This document shows, piece by piece, positions 59,878 to 64,000 of a stretch of 64,000 bases of DNA. Both the position numbers and the translations under genes were made by a program. This DNA is from Bog-532 sp963830385. Lineage in GTDB: Bacteria; Actinomycetota; Actinomycetes; Streptosporangiales; Streptosporangiaceae. The stretch covers positions 806,001-870,000 of the forward strand of contig CAWHMD010000009.1 of the NCBI GenBank assembly GCA_963830385.1, written 5' to 3'. Every line of letters starts with the position of its first letter. Within the stretch, counting starts at the first letter, position 1. The notes under the pieces are model-generated. The model made no database searches. It was not told the DNA's origin and saw only the letters and a list, made by a program, of their open reading frames with translations.

Positions 59878-60587
59878 GCGAGCCCGCCGACCGCGGGCCA
59901 GCCGGCCCGGACGGCAGACCGTCCGGTGCGTTGCGCGTGGTGATCGCCGACGACCAGGGCATCGTCCGCGGCGGGCTACGGATGATCCTGGAGGCGGCGG
60001 GCATCGAGGTCGCCGGCGAGGCAGCCGACGGCCGGGCCGCCATCGAGCTGGCCGGACGGCTCAAGCCGGACGTGCTGCTGATGGATATCCGGATGCCGGT
60101 GCTCGACGGCATTGAGGCGACCCGGCGGCTGGCCCGTGACCACCCCCGGGTAAAGGTCCTCGTGCTGACCACTTACGGTGCCGACGAGTACGTCTACGAG
60201 GCGCTGCGAGCCGGGGCGGCCGGCTTCCTGCTCAAGATGGACTCCCCGCCCCGGCTGGTCGACGCGGTACACGTCGTGGCGGGCGGTGAGGCGCTACTGG
60301 CACCGGAAATCACCCGGCGGCTGATCGACCGGTACGTAGCCGGGGCGCCGCCGCACCGGCCCGCGCCACCGGAGCTGACCCGGCTGACCGCACGCGAGCG
60401 CGAGGTGCTGGCCCTGATCGCACGCGGCTTGTCCAACGCGGAGATCGCCCGCGAGCTCTTCCTCGGCGAGGGCACGGTCAAGACCCACGTAGTCCGGATC
60501 CTGGCCAAACTGAGCCTGCGCGACCGGGTGCAGGCAGTGGTGTTCGCCTACGAGCACCAGCTCGTCCGGCCCGGCCAGAGTAGTTAG
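59874..60587 (+). CDS. LuxR/NarL-family response regulator
   Basis: A 237-residue regulator with receiver domain and LuxR HTH. The phospho-acceptor is the Asp in DVLLMDIRMPVLDGIEATRR, the acidic pair is in VVIADDQGIVRGG and the Lys in GAAGFLLKMDSPPRLVDAVH. The C-terminal HTH is LTAREREVLALIARGLSNAE, followed by GTVKTHVVRILAKLSLRDRV. Its partner is the adjacent, frameshifted kinase; no target can be seen beyond the neighbouring genes. Confidence 0.95.
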   Translation: MSEPADRGPAGPDGRPSGALRVVIADDQGIVRGGLRMILEAAGIEVAGEAADGRAAIELAGRLKPDVLLMDIRMPVLDGIEATRRLARDHPRVKVLVLTTYGADEYVYEALRAGAAGFLLKMDSPPRLVDAVHVVAGGEALLAPEITRRLIDRYVAGAPPHRPAPPELTRLTAREREVLALIARGLSNAEIARELFLGEGTVKTHVVRILAKLSLRDRVQAVVFAYEHQLVRPGQSS

Positions 60588-60685
60588 CGGCTGAGGTAAG
60601 CACACCAGCAGCGAGGCTGCAGATACCTGACCTCGCGGCTGCCGCGCCACCCGATCCGGAGAGATGGTCAGGCGATCCGGCACCG

Positions 60686-62416
60686 TCAGATGACCATCCA
60701 TGACAACACGGCGGTCGACTGCAGGTAGACGAGCAGGCACATGAAGGCCAGAAATACGATGCTCCACCCGATCACGCGCCGGAAGATGTCGCCCTCGCGC
60801 CCTTCGAGCCCGACGGCGGCGGCCGCGATCGCGAGGTTCTGCGGGGAGATCATCTTGCCCAGTACGCCGCCAGCGGAGTTCGCCGCGGCGAGCAGCGTCG
60901 GCGATAGGTGAGCTTGCGCCGCGGCAGTGACCTGCAGGGCTCCGAACAGCGAGTTCGAGGAGGTGTCCGAGCCGGTGACCGCTACGCCCAGCCAACCCAG
61001 GATCGGGGACAGTAGGGCGAACAAGCCTCCGGCCCCGGCCATCCACAGTCCCAGCGTCGTGGTCTGGCCGGACTCGTTCATGACGAAGCCGAGCGCCAGA
61101 ACGGTCATCACGGTGAGGATCGCGAACTTCAGCTGCGCGAGCGTGCGTCCGTAGGCGCGCAGCGCCCGGCCGGCCCCGATCTTCAGCACGATCATCGTGG
61201 CCAGTCCGGACAGCAGCAGCAGGGTGCCGGCGGCCGACAGGATGTTCAGCTTGAAGGTGGTCACTACGGCTTTCCCTGTGCCGCTGGCGATGTGCAGGCC
61301 TGGCCAGTCGTAGATGCGGGTCGCTGACTCCAGGCCGGTGCCGCCCGCGCCGGGTTTGGTGGGGGCTACGCCGGTGATGGCCGGCACGCGGGTGGCGACC
61401 ACGAAGATCACGATGATGATCAGGTACGGCGCGTAGGCCTTGAAGACATCGACGGGCGTGTCCCGGACCGTGCCGTCCGAGGCCGGGGCGGGCGTGGCCG
61501 GGGAGCCCTCCCCGGGGTCGCCGGAGACGTGCGCCTGGTGCCGCGCCGGCTCCTGGTGCGCGGGCGCATCGTCGGCCGTTTCCACGTAGCCCTCCTTCGG
61601 GTGCCAGACGCGGGTGAAGGCCAGGACGGCCAGCGCCGAGGCGAGCGACGCGATGATGTCGGTGAGGGGGACGGACCAGAAGTTGGACGCGAGGTACTGG
61701 AAGACGGCGAAGGTCGCGCCGCACACCAGCGCCGCGGGCCATACCTGGCGAAGGCCGCGCTTCCCGTCGACGATGAACACCAGGGCCAGCGGGACGAATA
61801 CCGCGAGGATCGGCGTCTGGCGGCCGACCATGGCGCCCAGGTCGCCGACCGGCAGCTTCGTGACGGTCGCGAGCGTTGTGATCGGCACCGCGAGTGCCCC
61901 GAAGGCGACCGGCGCGGTGTTCGCGACCAGCGCGACTGTTGCTGCCTTGAGCGGCCGGAACCCGAGTGCGATGAGCATGACGGAGCTGATGGCCACCGGC
62001 GTGCCGAAACCCGCGAGAGCCTCCATCAGGGCTCCGAAGCAGAAGGCGATGATGACGGCCTGGATCCGCTGGTCGTCGCTGATCGAGGCGAATGACCGGC
62101 GGAGCGTGTCGAAGTAGCCGGTCTCCACAGTCAGGTTGTAGACCCAGATGGCATTGATGACGATCCACATGATCGGGAAGAACCCGAAGGCGGCACCGAG
62201 CAGCCCGCTGTTCACGGCGTCGCCGACCGGCATGGAATACACGGCCACCGCCACTATCAGGGCAACGGCGAGCCCGATGATCGACGCAAGCCATGCACGC
62301 ATGCGCAAGGCACCGAGCAGCACGAACAGCGTGATCAGCGGCAGGGCCGCCACGATCGAGGACAGTCCGAGCGAGTTGCCGAGCGGGTCATAAACCTGCC
62401 GGTAGTCGGCGAGCAT
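60686..62416 (-). CDS. lldP: L-lactate permease (LctP/LldP family)
   Basis: A 576-residue proton-coupled lactate transporter with about 14 membrane segments. The marks are FGFFPIMWIVINAIWVYNLT, EALAGFGTPVAISSVMLIAL and TGSDTSSNSLFGALQVTAA with SAGGVLGKMISPQNLAIAAA. A charged loop (about 275-310, rich in Glu/Pro/His) is in the middle. The ATG at 62416 is seven bases after GAAGGAG. Lactate dehydrogenase genes are not adjacent. It is convergent with the response regulator. Confidence 0.93.
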   Translation of the reverse strand: MLADYRQVYDPLGNSLGLSSIVAALPLITLFVLLGALRMRAWLASIIGLAVALIVAVAVYSMPVGDAVNSGLLGAAFGFFPIMWIVINAIWVYNLTVETGYFDTLRRSFASISDDQRIQAVIIAFCFGALMEALAGFGTPVAISSVMLIALGFRPLKAATVALVANTAPVAFGALAVPITTLATVTKLPVGDLGAMVGRQTPILAVFVPLALVFIVDGKRGLRQVWPAALVCGATFAVFQYLASNFWSVPLTDIIASLASALAVLAFTRVWHPKEGYVETADDAPAHQEPARHQAHVSGDPGEGSPATPAPASDGTVRDTPVDVFKAYAPYLIIIVIFVVATRVPAITGVAPTKPGAGGTGLESATRIYDWPGLHIASGTGKAVVTTFKLNILSAAGTLLLLSGLATMIVLKIGAGRALRAYGRTLAQLKFAILTVMTVLALGFVMNESGQTTTLGLWMAGAGGLFALLSPILGWLGVAVTGSDTSSNSLFGALQVTAAAQAHLSPTLLAAANSAGGVLGKMISPQNLAIAAAAVGLEGREGDIFRRVIGWSIVFLAFMCLLVYLQSTAVLSWMVI

Positions 62417-62890
62417 GGACGTACTCCTTCGTGGAGGGGCTACCGGGTCAAAGCGGCCGTCCGGGTGCTGTGCCCGACCGGCGTGCCGACGCTCGTCCAG
62501 CGCGTCAGCGAGGTGGCGTCCGACCGGCATCGGCTCGCCCGTGCGCGCCAGCGTCGTGGCCACGACCTGCGGGCCGTACAGCTCGATGACCAGGACGCGC
62601 CGACCTCGACGTCGGGAACGCTCGGGGCACTGCTCATGCGATACCCGTCTCAGACCTACGTACGGCTCGCGCCGCAGCGGCGGAATTTGCTGACAGGTAC
62701 CCCCGTGGGGGACCGGCAAACGATTGCCTCGTGGGCGGCCGGCCGGATGGGTCCTGCCGCCCTCACTTCCTGGCCGGCAGAGCCACGCCCGGTCCTCCTG
62801 GACGTACCAGCTGCCAGAGCCTCAGCAGCGCCGCCCGGCTATCACCGAGATGATGTAGCGCAGCATTGGAAACGAGTCATCAAACTGCGG
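62417..62890. other. 474-base gap upstream of the lactate permease, with a possible gene remnant
   Basis: It separates lldP from the TetR gene. On the minus strand at about 62440-62600 one frame reads VLVIELYGPQVVATTLARTG then EPMPVGRHLADALDE, with coding-like codon use and continuing in frame into lldP. It could be joined to an ATG at 62637 (MSSAPSVPDVEVGA) by one missing base. I cannot name it. Otherwise nothing is recognised. Confidence 0.4.
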
Positions 62891-63490
62891 TCATCGTTCG
62901 GCTGCCGTGGGGATGGCGTTGTCGATGAGGACGGCGGCGATGGCGGCGGCGGTGGGGAAGGATTCGGTGTTGAGGACTCGGGTGCGGGCCGAGGCACCGT
63001 CGAGGAGCAGCGCCAGTTGTTCGCCGAGTTGTTCAGGGTTGGCGGCGCCGGCTTCGCGGGCGGTTTCGGCGAACCGGGCGGCGAAGGTTTTCTTGTAATC
63101 GCGTGCGTACTGGCGTGCGGGGTGCTGAGGGTTGTGGATTTCGATGGACGCCGCGATGTAGGGGCACATGGGCGTGATGTCCTGTGCCCCGGTCGCGGGG
63201 ACCTCGAAGGCGGCGAGGAGTCGTTCGCGGGGCGTGAGGTCGGTGCGGTCGAACACTCCGCCCGTGACGTCGGGATCGAATCGGCGCAGGTATTCGGCGA
63301 CGAGTTCGTCCTTGCCGGTGAAGTGCTGGTAGGCCGTGCGCTTCGATACCTGGGCCGCCGCGCAGAGTTGGTCCATGCCGGTGCCGTTGATCCCTTGATC
63401 GCGGAACAGCTGCTGTGACGCGCTGAGGATGCGCTCGCGCGCGCCCCTACCGCGGCGTCGGCCTTGGGGACCCTTCTCCAACTCCGTCAT
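62891..63490 (-). CDS. TetR-family transcriptional regulator
   Basis: A 199-residue TetR repressor. The HTH is GARERILSASQQLFRDQGIN followed by GTGMDQLCAAAQVSKRTAYQ, then HFTGKDELVAEYLRRFDPDV. The ligand domain contains MCPYIAASIEIHNPQHPARQ, near a Cys and aromatic residues. Start is ATG at 63490 (MTELEKG); the longer frame upstream is not coding. It is divergent from the NADP oxidoreductase gene across an operator-like palindrome, so it probably represses that gene and itself. Confidence 0.93.
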   Translation of the reverse strand: MTELEKGPQGRRRGRGARERILSASQQLFRDQGINGTGMDQLCAAAQVSKRTAYQHFTGKDELVAEYLRRFDPDVTGGVFDRTDLTPRERLLAAFEVPATGAQDITPMCPYIAASIEIHNPQHPARQYARDYKKTFAARFAETAREAGAANPEQLGEQLALLLDGASARTRVLNTESFPTAAAIAAVLIDNAIPTAAER

Positions 63491-63560
63491 GCCTCCAGCA
63501 TAGCCCAGTTGGGTAACGACCGGTGTACATAGCTTGCGTTCCGGCTGGCCGCCCGATACG

Positions 63561-63586
63561 TTAAGCACACAGATTAGTGTACTTAA
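63561..63586. promoter_or_regulatory. TetR-type operator
   Basis: TTAAGCACAC (63561-63570) and GTGTACTTAA (63577-63586) form an inverted repeat with nine of ten bases paired and a six-base spacer. It lies 22 bases before the oxidoreductase start and about 70 before the tetR start, an ideal operator position. Confidence 0.78.
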
Positions 63587-63608
63587 CACAGTCGAGACGG
63601 GACACCTC

Positions 63609-64000
63609 ATGAGCACCATCAGCATCATCGGCACCGGGAACATGGCCCGCACCATCGGCACGCTGGCGGTAGCAGGCGGCAACGCCGTCGAGGTCATGGG
63701 CCGCGATCAGTCCAAGGCCGCTGACCTGGCCAAGGCTCTCGGCGGCAGCGCCACGACGGGAGAGTGGGGCGCCGTCCCGGCCGGGGACATCGTCATCGTG
63801 GCCGTGCTTTACGCCAGTGTCGTTCCGGTCGTTGCCCGGTATGGAGACGCCCTCGCGGGCAAGGTCATCGTCGACATCAGCAACCCCTTCAACTCCACGG
63901 CTGACGGGCTGGCTCACCCCGAGGACACCTCAATCGCGCAGGAAGCCGCCAAGGCCGCCCCGGCCAGCGCCAGCGTGGTGAAGGCATTCAACACCATCTT
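63609..64000 (+). CDS. NADPH-dependent F420 reductase-like / NAD(P)-binding protein, 3' end outside window
   Basis: The first 130 codons form a Rossmann domain: ISIIGTGNMARTIGTLAVAG is the NADP loop, VMGRDQSKAADLAKALG the second strand, and DIVIVAVLYASVVPVVARY then GKVIVDISNPFNSTADGLAH the rest. This is the pattern of the F420-dependent NADP oxidoreductase (Fno)-like family, often divergent from TetR regulators. The C-terminal part needed to judge F420 binding is outside the window. The ATG at 63609 follows GACGGGACACCTC, an imperfect site. Confidence 0.88.
   Translation, partial: MSTISIIGTGNMARTIGTLAVAGGNAVEVMGRDQSKAADLAKALGGSATTGEWGAVPAGDIVIVAVLYASVVPVVARYGDALAGKVIVDISNPFNSTADGLAHPEDTSIAQEAAKAAPASASVVKAFNTI

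Noticed and set aside
60294..62294. 666-codon minus-strand frame across the response regulator and lactate permease
   Set aside because: The permease lies in another frame with complete family motifs; this is a shadow.
62891..63697. Longer TetR frame starting at 63697
   Set aside because: The extra residues overlap the divergent oxidoreductase gene and the operator; the HTH starts soon after the ATG at 63490, as is normal for TetR proteins.
1..64000. CRISPR arrays, rRNA or tRNA genes, prophage or transposase genes
   Set aside because: No regularly spaced repeats, no tRNA cloverleaf and no integrase or transposase motifs were found while reading both strands. Very short RNAs could still be missed.

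Overview
The window is 64 kb of very GC-rich DNA with a strong preference for G or C in third codon positions. It has many GTG (and some TTG) starts, translationally coupled ATGA/GTGA overlaps, and an actinobacterial gene set: a FasR-type PucR regulator beside a type II fatty acid synthase operon, homodimeric pyruvate dehydrogenase AceE, DUF3052, DUF222/HNH and a MmyB-type regulator. It is almost certainly chromosomal DNA of a large-genome actinomycete; no genus is assigned. No rRNA, tRNA, CRISPR array, transposase or phage module was recognised.

Layout. 1-8.4 kb: on the minus strand, fasR-like regulator, a DUF222/HNH gene, then fabD, a BCCP-like gene, fabH, acpP and fabF (cut by the window edge); a DUF427 gene lies on the plus strand. 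8.4-12 kb: YjbQ, a serine hydrolase and a carboxylesterase with a Gly/Ser insert. 12.3-17.5 kb: aceE, diverging from DUF3052, AhpE-like peroxiredoxin, a zinc-ribbon protein and inorganic pyrophosphatase. 17.5-22.6 kb: a receiver protein, a COG0701 permease with a CsoR-like operator, a frameshifted LysR gene, an EamA exporter, a decayed EACC1/caspase locus with an acyl-CoA ligase scrap, and a universal stress protein. 22.7-31 kb: cupin and acyl-CoA ligase, GNAT and quinone-oxidoreductase-like genes, then a coupled operon of three luciferase-like monooxygenases and an ArsR/membrane coiled-coil pair. 31-34.5 kb: proline dehydrogenase, methylglyoxal synthase and a fluoride-resistance operon (riboswitch, two crcB, a triple-DUF190 protein). 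34.5-43.5 kb: SDR, long-chain acyl-CoA ligase, methyltransferase, hydrolase, membrane and secreted proteins. 43.5-51.6 kb: MocE/MocD-like Rieske and desaturase pair with a LacI regulator and two matching operators, MDR dehydrogenase with divergent MmyB-type regulator, a PsiD-like pyruvoyl decarboxylase, an APH-fold kinase and a methyltransferase. 51.8-64 kb: a membrane protein coupled to a Ser/Thr kinase, a frameshifted PLP decarboxylase, several small proteins, a frameshifted sensor kinase with its response regulator, an L-lactate permease, and a TetR regulator divergent from an F420/NADP oxidoreductase-like gene.

How the parts work together. The fab genes form one transcription unit, probably under FasR control. 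The fluoride operon is a complete sensor-exporter unit. The LacI/Moc, MmyB/MDR and TetR/oxidoreductase loci each show a regulator with a plausible operator in the adjoining promoter. Three otherwise well-conserved genes (lysR, PLP decarboxylase, histidine kinase) are each broken by an apparent one-base deletion in a G/C-rich stretch. The shared pattern raises the possibility of assembly errors rather than real pseudogenes.

The most unusual items are the lysine-free BCCP-like protein encoded inside the fatty acid synthase operon, the decayed EACC1-caspase conflict locus, the triple-DUF190 fluoride operon, the PsiD-like decarboxylase and the CsoR-like operator buried in the 3' end of a LysR coding sequence. 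All calls come from reading the sequence; none was checked by database search.
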